Positions 25,511 through 33,876 of a DNA stretch of 64,000 bases are shown here, one piece after another. Origin of the DNA: Clostridiales bacterium SIT11 (lineage in GTDB: Bacteria; Bacillota; Clostridia; Tissierellales; Peptoniphilaceae). Location of the stretch: the NCBI GenBank assembly GCA_001299455.1, contig CYUK01000003.1:1550001-1614000 (forward strand), in the 5' to 3' direction. The notes below the pieces were generated by a model. It ran no database searches and was not told where the DNA came from. It was given only the letters and a program-made list of their open reading frames with translations. Within the stretch, counting starts at the first letter, position 1. Every line of letters starts with the position of its first letter. The position numbers were made by a program, and so were the translations under genes.

Positions 25511-27718
25511 ATGGAAATCCAAGGAAGAGTGGAATCCATTGTTTTTCAAAATGAAGATAACGGCTATACAGTGGTCCGGGTCCTGGCAGAAGGAGACCTG
25601 ATTACTTGTGTGGGCCATTCCCTGAAAATTGAAAGAAACCTGGACTATCTTTTCCGGGGCGAGTGGACTTTTCACCCCAGCTACCAGGAGCAATTTGTCT
25701 TTAAGTCTCTGGAAGTCGTCAAGCCAACAGGGAAGGAGGCCACCATCCGCTACTTATCCTCTGGAATCCTTCCCTATATTGGTCCAAAGACGGCAGAGGA
25801 CATTGTCAATCTTTTAGGGGAAGATGCCCTAGACCAGCTGGAAAAAAATCCGGACCTTCTCTTAAAGATTCCCGGCCTAGGCAAGAAAAAATTGGAAAAA
25901 ATCAAGGAGGCCCTGGCCCAGCAAGAGGGGATGGAAAAGGTGGTTCTTTGGTGCGAAGAAAAGGGTTTATCCATTAAAGAGGGGATCCGGGTCTACAAGG
26001 CCTTGGGACCGGAAGCCATTTCTATTTTAAGGGAAGATCCTTACTTGCTCTTAAATGAAATCCGTGGTCTCTCCTTCCAAAAGATAGACCAAATGGCCCT
26101 GAGTCTGGGCCTGGAAAAGGACTCGCCCCAAAGGATGAAGGCAGGTATTCTCTATGTTTTAAGAGAGGACTTGAACCTGGGCTCCTGTTATATAGAATAT
26201 GAAGACTTAAGGGCCCGAGTGTCCAGTAAACTGGACCTTGACCCGGGGAAATTCCTCTCTCCCCTAGGCCTGGCCATGGACCCCTATCTCATGGTGGAAC
26301 AAAGAAAAGACCAGGAAGGGGCCTATTTCGTTTACTTAAACCATATTTACCGGTGTGAAAAAAATATTGCCCAGGATATTCTCGCCCGTTTAAGGGAGGA
26401 ACCCAGTATTTTTCGGGACCTGGGCCGGGAAAGTCTGGAAAAAAATAAAAAGGACTGGTTTAAAAACTTGTCCAAAGACCAGTACCAGGCTGTGGAAGAG
26501 TCCCTGAATACCTCCATCTTTGTCTTAACTGGAGGGCCGGGAACAGGGAAGACCACCACCCTCCGGGCCATGATCCAGCTCTATGAATCCATGGACAAGA
26601 AGGTCCTCCTGGCGGCGCCTACAGGCCGGGCGGCGAAAAAAATGAGTGAATCCACCAAGCGGTCAGCCCAGACCATCCACAGGCTCCTGGACCTGAGTCC
26701 CCAGGACCACTGGATGGATGTGGAGGAATCCCAATCAGAAATCCAGGCGGATGTGTTGATTTTAGATGAGCTTTCCATGGTGGATGTCTTTTTAATGTAC
26801 CAGGTTTTAAAGGCCCTAAAGAGGTCCACCAAGCTCATCCTAGTGGGGGACCACAACCAATTGTCCAGTGTGGGGCCAGGAAATGTCCTGGGGGATATTT
26901 TGGCTTCCCCGCAAATTCCCAGGGTGGAGCTGACAAAAATCTTCCGTCAGGCAGAAAAGTCAACTATTGTAAAAAATGCCCACCACATTTTAAAGAATGA
27001 GGATTTAAGCCTCAATGAAAAGGGAGGAGACTTCTTCTTTATCCAGGCCCTAGACAAGGATATTCCAGGAACCCTGGTGGACTTAATGGAAAATCGCCTG
27101 CCGGACTATTTCAATGTCAATCCTATGGAGGACATCCAAGTTTTAAGCCCCATGCACAAGGGGCCGGTAGGGGTAACCCAGTTAAATAGCCTCCTTCAAG
27201 AGGCCTTAAACCCCAAGGAAGAGGGCCAGGAAGACCTCCGCTTTAAGGGCCAAATTTTCCGGAAAAAGGACCGGGTCATGCACATTAAAAATAACTACCA
27301 GCTCCAGTGGTCCATTGACCAGCCCAATTATTCCAAGGAGGGAGAAGGGGTCTTTAATGGAGATACAGGCCGGGTGGTTTCTGTGGATCCGGAAGGAAAA
27401 AGTTTGGAAGTCCTCTATGATGAAATTAAGCTGGTGAAGTATACAGAGGCAGACTTGGAAGAATTGACCCTGTCCTATGCCTCGACCATCCACAAGGCCC
27501 AGGGAAGTGAATATCCCATTATTATTTTAATCTGTAGCTGGGCCCCTCCCATGCTCCAGACCAAAAACCTCCTCTATACAGCCATTACCCGGGGCCGCCA
27601 GGCGGTTGTCCTAGTAGGCAACCCCAGGTACCTAAAGGAAATGTTGGAAAATAGGGAGTCTTACAAACGGCGGACGAGCTTAACCTACCGCCTGGACCAT
27701 GAAAGGATTTTGGAATGA
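25511..27718 (+). CDS. recD2: ATP-dependent DNA helicase RecD2
   Basis: Superfamily 1B 5'-3' helicase for DNA repair that acts without RecBC. 735 residues, with the long N-terminal region typical of RecD2, including the HhH-like PGLGKKKLEKIKEAL. The motor has Walker A LTGGPGTGKTTTLRAM, motif II LILDELSMVDVFL, and motifs V/VI in TLSYASTIHKAQGSEYP and YTAITRGRQAVVLVG. ATG 25511 follows AGGTGAG. A weak -10 TACAAT is at 25480. Its last bases overlap comF (ATGA). Confidence 0.95.
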   Translation: MEIQGRVESIVFQNEDNGYTVVRVLAEGDLITCVGHSLKIERNLDYLFRGEWTFHPSYQEQFVFKSLEVVKPTGKEATIRYLSSGILPYIGPKTAEDIVNLLGEDALDQLEKNPDLLLKIPGLGKKKLEKIKEALAQQEGMEKVVLWCEEKGLSIKEGIRVYKALGPEAISILREDPYLLLNEIRGLSFQKIDQMALSLGLEKDSPQRMKAGILYVLREDLNLGSCYIEYEDLRARVSSKLDLDPGKFLSPLGLAMDPYLMVEQRKDQEGAYFVYLNHIYRCEKNIAQDILARLREEPSIFRDLGRESLEKNKKDWFKNLSKDQYQAVEESLNTSIFVLTGGPGTGKTTTLRAMIQLYESMDKKVLLAAPTGRAAKKMSESTKRSAQTIHRLLDLSPQDHWMDVEESQSEIQADVLILDELSMVDVFLMYQVLKALKRSTKLILVGDHNQLSSVGPGNVLGDILASPQIPRVELTKIFRQAEKSTIVKNAHHILKNEDLSLNEKGGDFFFIQALDKDIPGTLVDLMENRLPDYFNVNPMEDIQVLSPMHKGPVGVTQLNSLLQEALNPKEEGQEDLRFKGQIFRKKDRVMHIKNNYQLQWSIDQPNYSKEGEGVFNGDTGRVVSVDPEGKSLEVLYDEIKLVKYTEADLEELTLSYASTIHKAQGSEYPIIILICSWAPPMLQTKNLLYTAITRGRQAVVLVGNPRYLKEMLENRESYKRRTSLTYRLDHERILE

Positions 27719-28326
27719 ACTTGGATTTTTTTCTAGACCCCTCCTGTGTTTTTTGTGGCCAAGACCCGGGAGAGTTGGCTTATCTTTGCCCGGACTGCCT
27801 GGAAGACCTTCCCTTTGCCCCTCAAATCATCCATAAAAAGAACCAGGATTTCATGGGGTCCTTCCTCTATACAGGAAAGATGAAGGACCTTTTGACCCGG
27901 TATAAGTTTGAAGACCAGAGGTACTTAAAAACTACCCTGGCCCAGCTCTTTGCCAAAGCTTTAATGGAGGGCTTTCCTGGCCTTTCGGTAGAGGGCTTTG
28001 TCGTCATTCCTAGTTCCCCAGGAAGGAAGAAAAAACGAGGCTTTGACCCCATGGACCTGATTGGCCAAGACCTGGAGAGGGTCTATGGACTTTCCTACAA
28101 GAAAAACATCCTAAAAAAGCATAAAGAAAACCCCTTGCAAATCCAGCTGTCTACTGGGCAAAGGGAAGAAAATGTCCAAGGCATTTTCTCCGCCTGCCCC
28201 CTCAAGGGAGAAAATCTCTTGGTCTTAGATGATATTTTAACCACAGGGTCCACCCTGGGAGAGGCCAGGAAGACCCTCCTGGAAGCAGGGGCTGGGGAAG
28301 TTTATGGCCTGAGCTTATCCTATTGA
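27715..28326 (+). CDS. comF: ComF-family phosphoribosyltransferase-like protein
   Basis: 203 residues. The N-terminal Cys4 zinc knuckle is CVFCGQ...CPDC, followed by a phosphoribosyltransferase domain with the PRPP loop LLVLDDILTTGSTL and the basic patch RKKKRGFDPMDLIGQ. ComF proteins support DNA uptake or fork remodelling; other competence genes are absent here, so the competence role is uncertain. It starts inside recD2's stop codon, an operon of two DNA-processing genes. The 3' end overlaps the convergent YihY gene by 7 bp. Confidence 0.92.
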   Translation: MNLDFFLDPSCVFCGQDPGELAYLCPDCLEDLPFAPQIIHKKNQDFMGSFLYTGKMKDLLTRYKFEDQRYLKTTLAQLFAKALMEGFPGLSVEGFVVIPSSPGRKKKRGFDPMDLIGQDLERVYGLSYKKNILKKHKENPLQIQLSTGQREENVQGIFSACPLKGENLLVLDDILTTGSTLGEARKTLLEAGAGEVYGLSLSY

Positions 28327-29243
28327 CCCTCCTTCATGACGGCCTTAAGAAGGCTATCTTCTCGAGGCCAGTGGAGGTTGGACTGGGCCTTGGTATAGAG
28401 GACGGCATTAATTTCTCCTCCAATTAAAAGCATGACACTTAAAAGGTAGACCCAAAGGAAGAAGAGGATAATCCCAGTCAAGGACCCGTAGGTGACAGAA
28501 TAGTTCCCAAAATTACTGGTGTAAAAGGTAAAAAAGAGGGTTCCAAAAAAGACGCCCAAGAGGGAAAAAAGAGCTCCCGGTAAAACAGTCCTCCAGTGTA
28601 ATTCCTTGTAGGGGATGGAGGGGCTGAAACTATATAAAAGGAAGAGATAGGCCAGGGCATAAATGGGACCGGTAATTTTTAAGCCCCGGGAGAGAATGTG
28701 GACAGACCGGGTGTTTAAGTTTAAGACTTCGGCCAAGTCATGAATGGCCTTGGATGCTAAGACATTGGAGGCCAGGAGAAGGAAAATCATAAAAATAAGG
28801 CCTAGGGTAAAGGCAAGTCCCATAAGGGCTAGGCTTAAAAAACTTCGCTGGTCGGGGACATCATAGGCCCGGTTAATGGCTCGAATTAACTGGCGGACCC
28901 CACTAGAGGCAGACCAGAGACCAGTGATCAAGGAAAGACTTAATAAAGAAGTGGAAGACTTTAAACTGATTTGCTGGATAAAGGTCTTCAAAATGTTCCC
29001 TGTAGAGTCCGGTAAAAAGGTTAAAATCCTTTGGAGGAAGGAAGGCTCAACCAGGGGGGTAAAGTTTAAAATATTTAACATGGCAATGATAAAGGGAAAA
29101 ATCGATAGGGTAATAAAATAAGAAAGTTGGCCTCCCTTAGGAAAGACTTCATGGTTGATTAAACGATGAATCAGGACATCCATAAAGGAAAGGACAGGGT
29201 TATTAATATGCTTATGGAAAAAATTTTTGATGTTTTCTTTCAC
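28320..29243 (-). CDS. YihY/BrkB-family inner-membrane protein
   Basis: About 307 residues with six membrane helices, including LSYFITLSIFPFIIAMLNIL and the C-terminal GSLTGIILFFLWVYLLSVML. The conserved GGQLSYF, near the N terminus, and IGGEINAVL, near the C terminus, identify the family (once annotated as ribonuclease BN). The function is not settled; envelope integrity or transport is proposed. GTG 29243 with AAGGAG 6 nt upstream is preferred over the upstream TTG. Convergent with comF. Confidence 0.88.
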   Translation of the reverse strand: MKENIKNFFHKHINNPVLSFMDVLIHRLINHEVFPKGGQLSYFITLSIFPFIIAMLNILNFTPLVEPSFLQRILTFLPDSTGNILKTFIQQISLKSSTSLLSLSLITGLWSASSGVRQLIRAINRAYDVPDQRSFLSLALMGLAFTLGLIFMIFLLLASNVLASKAIHDLAEVLNLNTRSVHILSRGLKITGPIYALAYLFLLYSFSPSIPYKELHWRTVLPGALFSLLGVFFGTLFFTFYTSNFGNYSVTYGSLTGIILFFLWVYLLSVMLLIGGEINAVLYTKAQSNLHWPREDSLLKAVMKEGQ

Positions 29244-29371
29244 TGAGAACTCCTTTCTGATAGAATAGATACCCAATATTTAGTAAATATTTCACTAAGA
29301 TTTCTTTGCTTTTTCTTTCTGGGGGAAAAGCCCTGGGAATTTGTTGTATAATAGAGACAAAGAGGTGACCT

Positions 29372-30061
29372 ATGCAATATAATATTTTAGTTTGTGACGA
29401 TGAAAAAGACATTGTATCCGCTATAGAAATTTACTTAAAGGCCCAGGGTTATGAAGTCTTTCCAGCCTATAATGGAAGGGAAGCCCTGGAAATTATGGAC
29501 AAGGAAAACATCCACCTGATTCTCATGGACCTGATGATGCCGGAAATGGATGGCATGTCTGCCATTTTAAAAATCCGGGAAAAAAACAACATCCCCATTA
29601 TTATCTTAAGTGCCAAGTCAGAAATTACAGACAAAATTCTAGGCCTCAATGTAGGGGCCGATGATTATATTACCAAGCCCTTTAATGCCATTGAACTCAT
29701 TGCCCGGGTCAATTCCTCCCTGAGGCGGTATATGAACCTGGGCGCGGCCAATATTGACCAAGATGAAATTGCCATTGGCCGGCTGGTTTTAAATGATTCC
29801 AGCAAGACGGTCACTGTCGATGGCCAGGCTGTCAACCTGACTCCTTATGAATATAAAATTCTCTATCTTTTGATGAAAAACCAGGGGAAGGTCTTTTCCA
29901 GTGATGAAATCTATGAAACCGTATGGGAAGAGGAAGCCCATGATGTAAAAAAAGTCATTAGCGTCCATATTTCCCACCTAAGGGACAAGGTAGAAATCAA
30001 CCCAAGAAAGCCAGACCTGATTAAGTCTGTCTATGGAATGGGGTATAAAATCGAGGGATAA
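29372..30061 (+). CDS. OmpR/VanR-type response regulator
   Basis: 229 residues: receiver domain (1-120) with acidic pocket D9-D10, phospho-acceptor Asp53 in LILMDLMMPEMDG, and Lys in YITKPF; winged-HTH DNA-binding domain (about 135-229) ending in LIKSVYGMGYKIEG. A TATAAT lies at 29347-29352 and SD GAGGTGA just before the ATG. It is followed after 2 bp by its kinase. The family resembles VanR/VncR. The regulated genes are not evident, since the flanking genes are on the other strand. Confidence 0.93.
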   Translation: MQYNILVCDDEKDIVSAIEIYLKAQGYEVFPAYNGREALEIMDKENIHLILMDLMMPEMDGMSAILKIREKNNIPIIILSAKSEITDKILGLNVGADDYITKPFNAIELIARVNSSLRRYMNLGAANIDQDEIAIGRLVLNDSSKTVTVDGQAVNLTPYEYKILYLLMKNQGKVFSSDEIYETVWEEEAHDVKKVISVHISHLRDKVEINPRKPDLIKSVYGMGYKIEG

Positions 30062-30063
30062 GT

Positions 30064-31272
30064 ATGGAAAAAATTAAAAAAATTTTCCTAGGCCTCTATG
30101 AATACATCCTCTACCACGCCTACATTGAAAACTTGTTTGCAGAGCTCTACATTATCCTGGTAGGCCTTTTGGGAAACTTTTTATGGGACTACCGGTCCGG
30201 CTTTTTTTACCTGACCCTGGTTCTCTGTGGAATTAAGCTTTTACCCATTCCCGGAGTTAAGCGACTTTATTCTGTCTACCTCATGCGGGAATCGGCCAAG
30301 AGCAATTATTTTATCCTCTTTGCCCTAGTCAATGTGGCCTATTTTGTCTTTCTTTTCTTCCTGGCCCTGGGGGAATTTTACCCCACAGTCCTTTTAAGTG
30401 TAATCTATCGGCTCTTTTTTGTCTATGAAGAAGAAAAAGTACAAAATGTTATTTTAATGGAGGGGATTGAAGAAGCGGCAGACCTGGGCATGCCCCAGTT
30501 GGAAACCCACCTGGCCAAGGCCCAAAGCCTAGAGGCCCTAATCCAGCTTGGAAATATCCGCAATGGCCTGGCCGATGCCGTGGAAGAACGGATGCAATCG
30601 GAAAAATTAAAGACTGACTTAATTACCAATGTCTCCCATGACTTAAAGACCCCCTTAACCTCCATTATTAACTATGCAGATATTTTAAGTAGCAAGGAAG
30701 AAATGGATGAGGAGGCCAAAAATTATATCCGGATTCTGGGACGGAATTCACAAAGGCTCAAGAGCTTGATTGTGGACTTAATTGACGCCTCAAAGACAGG
30801 GGCGGGAAATGTCCAGCTAGAAAAAATGGTCATTGACTTTAATGAACTGGTGAGCCAGGTCTTTGGAGACTTTGAATCAGAACTTTCAGAGAAAAACCTG
30901 GAGTTTGTCTACCATTCGGACTCCCAGGACGCCCTGGTCTACACAGACCCGGAAATTTTAGGCCGGGTCCTGGGAAATTTATTTTCTAATATTTGTAAGT
31001 ATGCCCTGGAAAATACGAGGATTTATGGAAAACTCATTGAAGATGACCACAAGGTTTACTTTTCCATGAAAAATGTCAGCAAAAACCGCCTGGGAATTTC
31101 TGCCGATGAACTGATGCAGCAGTTTGTCCGGGGGGAACGGTCGCGGACCACAGAGGGGTCCGGCTTAGGGCTACACATTGCAAAAAATTTGGTAGAGGCC
31201 TTAGGCGGGGAATTCCGTCTGGTGATTGACGGAGACTACTTCCAAGTTTTTATAGAGCTAGACAAAGATTAA
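30064..31272 (+). CDS. Membrane sensor histidine kinase (partner of the 29372 regulator)
   Basis: 402 residues. Three to four N-terminal membrane helices (about 25-130, e.g. YFILFALVNVAYFVFLFFLA) with almost no extracellular domain, so an intramembrane cue is likely. HisKA has His192 in NVSHDLKTPLTSIINY. The ATPase domain has N-box NLFSNICKYA and G2 box TEGSGLGLHIAKNL, but the usual DxGxG (G1) box is replaced by KNVSKNRLGIS, a trait of this VncS-like subfamily. ATG 30064 follows the regulator by 2 bp, so the two are co-transcribed. Confidence 0.92.
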   Translation: MEKIKKIFLGLYEYILYHAYIENLFAELYIILVGLLGNFLWDYRSGFFYLTLVLCGIKLLPIPGVKRLYSVYLMRESAKSNYFILFALVNVAYFVFLFFLALGEFYPTVLLSVIYRLFFVYEEEKVQNVILMEGIEEAADLGMPQLETHLAKAQSLEALIQLGNIRNGLADAVEERMQSEKLKTDLITNVSHDLKTPLTSIINYADILSSKEEMDEEAKNYIRILGRNSQRLKSLIVDLIDASKTGAGNVQLEKMVIDFNELVSQVFGDFESELSEKNLEFVYHSDSQDALVYTDPEILGRVLGNLFSNICKYALENTRIYGKLIEDDHKVYFSMKNVSKNRLGISADELMQQFVRGERSRTTEGSGLGLHIAKNLVEALGGEFRLVIDGDYFQVFIELDKD

Positions 31273-31300
31273 GCATGAGACAAGTTATCTCATGCTTTTT
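31271..31300. terminator. Terminator of the two-component operon
   Basis: AAGCATGAGA (31271-31280) pairs with TCTCATGCTT (31288-31297), then T's. It overlaps the 3' end of the convergent gene. Confidence 0.88.
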
Positions 31301-32192
31301 TATCTTTTTGGATAAAATCCTTAATCCGGCTGACATCCCGTAAAATCGTGTGGATATGGTAGTTATAGACAGCTGCCTCTTCCTTTCGGAGGGCCCCCTG
31401 GAAGATGACCGTATAGCTAAATAAGTCTTCAATAATCTTCTTATTTTCTTCAGAAATCGTAGGGAGGAAGGGCTTTAATTCTTCTAAAAGTTGGAAGCGG
31501 AGGTAAATTTCATTGATCAAGTCAATAATGGCATGGGGGACCTTAAAGTCCTTGCCGGAGTAAAAGGGAGAATTTAACTCTTCATCCAAGAGATGGTAGT
31601 ATTTGTTGACCTGGTCAATATCCTTTTCCAGTTGACTTAAATCGGTGGGATAGGGAAGGAGGATACAGGCCCGGGTCAAGTCCACAATGTCGTCATAGGC
31701 CTTGGTGACGCTATGGTAAAAATTTTCATGGATTTTCGGGGAAGAAATTAAAACATTGACGGCAACACTAATGGCCACCCCCAGACAGGTTCCAATTAAA
31801 CGGTTGATTCCGTAGGTCATGTGGTCAGATTTTGTGGCAAAGCTGGCTACAAAAACAATGACCGCCAGGGTGGTCATGTCCGAGAGACCTGTAGCCTGGT
31901 GGAGGACAATGGTGACGATCACACCGAGGCCTGCAAAAATAGGCATGAGGTAGGGGTTGGTGGTAACCTTGGACAGGACATAGCCAAAGACGACACCAAA
32001 AATACAGGTAAAGAGCCGCCTTTTTACCGCCTTAGAAGTGTCTGAAAAGGAAGGTTGCATGGTTGTAATGGATGCAATGGATGTAAAAATAGGGGCCCGT
32101 AAGTCTAAAATATAAGAAAGGTAGAGGCCCAGAACTACAGCCAGGGCCGTTTTTATGGTCCGCATACCAATGGAAAAAGGGCCAAATTTCAT
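31290..32192 (-). CDS. Aromatic-acid exporter family protein (FUSC/ArAE type)
   Basis: 300 residues: N-terminal membrane domain of about five helices (IKTALAVVLGLYLSYILDL, AVIVFVASFAT) with the family pattern APIFTSIASITTMQPS, then a helical cytoplasmic C-terminal domain. Probable efflux of organic anions; substrate unknown. ATG 32192 is chosen because the extended -10 TGG-TATAAT (32209-32217 on plus) leaves the upstream Met and TTG codons before or inside the promoter. The last 11 bp lie in the neighbouring terminator. Confidence 0.85.
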   Translation of the reverse strand: MKFGPFSIGMRTIKTALAVVLGLYLSYILDLRAPIFTSIASITTMQPSFSDTSKAVKRRLFTCIFGVVFGYVLSKVTTNPYLMPIFAGLGVIVTIVLHQATGLSDMTTLAVIVFVASFATKSDHMTYGINRLIGTCLGVAISVAVNVLISSPKIHENFYHSVTKAYDDIVDLTRACILLPYPTDLSQLEKDIDQVNKYYHLLDEELNSPFYSGKDFKVPHAIIDLINEIYLRFQLLEELKPFLPTISEENKKIIEDLFSYTVIFQGALRKEEAAVYNYHIHTILRDVSRIKDFIQKDKKA

Positions 32193-32208
32193 AAATATCA
32201 CCAAATTC

Positions 32209-32217
32209 ATTATACCA
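32209..32217 (-). promoter_or_regulatory. Extended -10 promoter of the exporter gene
   Basis: Minus-strand TGG-TATAAT, about 17 bp before ATG 32192; the transcript leader would be very short. Confidence 0.6.
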
Positions 32218-32273
32218 AAATTTTGCAAACAAGGGGAGGGAAAAAGTTTTTGTAAGGAAAGTGGAGAAAGGAT

Positions 32274-32297
32274 GTTAGAAATTTATAAAATGGGTAT
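32274..32297 (+). promoter_or_regulatory. Sigma-B-like promoter of hpf
   Basis: GTTAGA (32274-32279), 12 bp, GGGTAT (32292-32297) resembles the general-stress consensus GTTT..-N12-15-GGGTAT, and no good sigma-A pair exists here. No sigma-B gene is in the window. Confidence 0.35.
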
Positions 32298-32326
32298 ATA
32301 CATACTAAGAGAGAGGAGTGCTTTAT

Positions 32327-32869
32327 ATGAAGTTTGAATTTGTTGGAAAAAATCTAGAATTAACAAACTCTCTTAGAGAGCAGGCAGAAGCGAAGTTATC
32401 CAAGCTGGATCGGTACTTTGAAAAAGAAATCGAAGCCAAGGTAACTTTTTCAACCAAAAAGAGTCGGCATAAAGTAGAGGTAACTGTATTTCTACCGCAG
32501 ACAATTCTTCGGGCTGAAGAAACCACAGATGATATGTACGCCTCCATTGATCGGGTGGTGGATGTTTTAGAAAGACAAGTCCGTAAGCACAAGACAAAAT
32601 TAAAAAGACGCCACCAAGATAGTAAGAGTATTCGGTTTGACAATTTCGAAGAGCTAGCCCGGGACCAAGAAAAGGAAGGTCCAGAAGGAGAATTAATCCG
32701 GACCAAGGACTTTGTCCTGGAACCCATGACAGCAGAAGAAGCCAGTCTACAAATGGATTTATTAAACCACAATTTTTTCCTTTACCAAGATGCAGATTTA
32801 GAAGAAATTTGTGTTCTATATAAGAGAAAAGATGGCAACTATGGACGGATTGTCGGCCATAGACCATGA
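32327..32869 (+). CDS. hpf: Long-form ribosome hibernation promoting factor
   Basis: 180 residues: N-terminal S30AE domain (1-100; LELTNSLREQAEAKLSKLDRYF) that blocks the mRNA channel of idle ribosomes, a linker, and the C-terminal domain (about 120-180; TKDFVLEPMTAEEASLQMDL) that pairs two 70S into 100S particles. ATG 32327 is 8 nt from GAGAGGAG; the GTG at 32318 would overlap that SD. Expression during stress or starvation is expected; its promoter looks sigma-B-like. relQ, another stringency gene, lies next to it in convergent orientation. Confidence 0.95.
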   Translation: MKFEFVGKNLELTNSLREQAEAKLSKLDRYFEKEIEAKVTFSTKKSRHKVEVTVFLPQTILRAEETTDDMYASIDRVVDVLERQVRKHKTKLKRRHQDSKSIRFDNFEELARDQEKEGPEGELIRTKDFVLEPMTAEEASLQMDLLNHNFFLYQDADLEEICVLYKRKDGNYGRIVGHRP

Positions 32870-32877
32870 TTAAAGAC

Positions 32878-32907
32878 AAGGTCTCCCTTTAGGGGAGATC
32901 TTTTTTT
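32878..32907 (+). terminator. Terminator of hpf
   Basis: AAGGTCTCCC/GGGAGATCTT (32878-32887, 32893-32902) with one G.T pair, then T's. Confidence 0.9.
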
Positions 32908-32919
32908 GCCCTAAAAAAA

Positions 32920-32951
32920 GCCACCTACAATTGGTTTTGTAGGTGGCCTTT
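32920..32951. terminator. Second hairpin, terminator for relQ
   Basis: GCCACCTACAA (32920-32930) pairs with TTGTAGGTGGC (32937-32947); A-run on the left gives a T-run on the minus strand. Confidence 0.85.
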
Positions 32952-32983
32952 TCCTTTTCTTCTCCTAGAACCCAGGTCCTAGA

Positions 32984-33739
32984 CTATTGAGAATCAATTT
33001 TTTTCAGGGAAAAATTTTCCAGGTTGACTGTGTCCCTGTGGATATGTTTCATGGTTTCTTCAATGGCTGCAAGGTGGTTGGCACAGTCCTTTAGCTCTTC
33101 ATGGTGGTCGGCTATTTTTTGGCCATTATTTTTATACTGTAATTGGTGCTCTAGGCTGGCCCAGTAGTCCATGGGAATGGTCCGGAGCTGAATTTCAACA
33201 GGGATTTCTTCTTTTCTTTGGGAAAGAAAGACAGGGACCTTGACCAAAAGGTGAAGAGACCGGTAGCCACTTTCCTTGGGCTCCTTGATATAGTCTTTCC
33301 TCCGGATAAATTTGACGTCATCTTGGGCCAAGAGCAATTTTTCAATAATGTAAACATCGTCTAGGTAACGGCAAATCACCCGGATGCCTGAAATATCCGT
33401 AATATTTTCCCGCATGGATTCCATGGATTTTTTCACGTTTAACCGGTCCATCTTATGGATAATACTTTGCAAACTTTTTAACCGGCACTCCATGTGATGG
33501 ATGGGATTATAGGTATAGTTCATTTGGAATTCGTTATCTAAAATTTCCAACTTTGTGGAGATTTCCTTTAAGGCTCCATTGTAAAGCTGTTGAATTTCCA
33601 TCCAACCAGTAATATTGTCTAAAAGGTCTCTGGTATCCAGGGGTTGATTGGAATAAAAACCCAAGAGTTTTTCATTTTCCAAGCGTTCCTTTAATTCTTC
33701 AATAGTCAGGTTGGTATTTCTATAGAGTATCAAAGACAT
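32984..33739 (-). CDS. relQ: Small alarmone synthetase (RelA/SpoT nucleotidyltransferase domain)
   Basis: Makes (p)ppGpp from GTP/GDP and ATP; single synthetase domain, 251 residues, no hydrolase or regulatory domains. Motifs: DISGIRVICRYLDDVY, the Gly/Tyr substrate loop YIKEPKESGYRSLHLLV, and VEIQLRTIPMDYWASLEHQL with catalytic Glu/Gln. ATG 33739 follows GGAAGGAGA; earlier start codons lie upstream of this SD. Neighbour of hpf, whose product also responds to starvation. A long hydrophilic N-terminal arm precedes the core, as in other RelQ/YjbM proteins. Confidence 0.9.
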   Translation of the reverse strand: MSLILYRNTNLTIEELKERLENEKLLGFYSNQPLDTRDLLDNITGWMEIQQLYNGALKEISTKLEILDNEFQMNYTYNPIHHMECRLKSLQSIIHKMDRLNVKKSMESMRENITDISGIRVICRYLDDVYIIEKLLLAQDDVKFIRRKDYIKEPKESGYRSLHLLVKVPVFLSQRKEEIPVEIQLRTIPMDYWASLEHQLQYKNNGQKIADHHEELKDCANHLAAIEETMKHIHRDTVNLENFSLKKIDSQ

Positions 33740-33821
33740 CCTCTCCTTCCTTTCATAAATACCCAACTGAGGATTTTTTAGTCAGAGAAGGGAAAATTTT
33801 CTAGGCAGGGAGACTTTTTTA

Positions 33822-33850
33822 TTGGCAAAAGGGCCATTTTATGCTAAACT
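33822..33850 (+). promoter_or_regulatory. Promoter of purA operon
   Basis: TTGGCA (33822-33827), 17 bp, TAAACT (33845-33850) with an extended TGC. Confidence 0.75.
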
Positions 33851-33876
33851 AATTTCCGTGATAAAAGGAGGCTTCA

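Noticed and set aside
27715-29243. Frameshift or misannotation at the comF/YihY and DUF438/Crp overlaps
   Set aside because: Both are ordinary tail-to-tail overlaps of a few bases with intact protein ends.
32373-32879. 168-codon minus-strand frame over hpf
   Set aside because: Antisense shadow; hpf itself matches the family over its full length.
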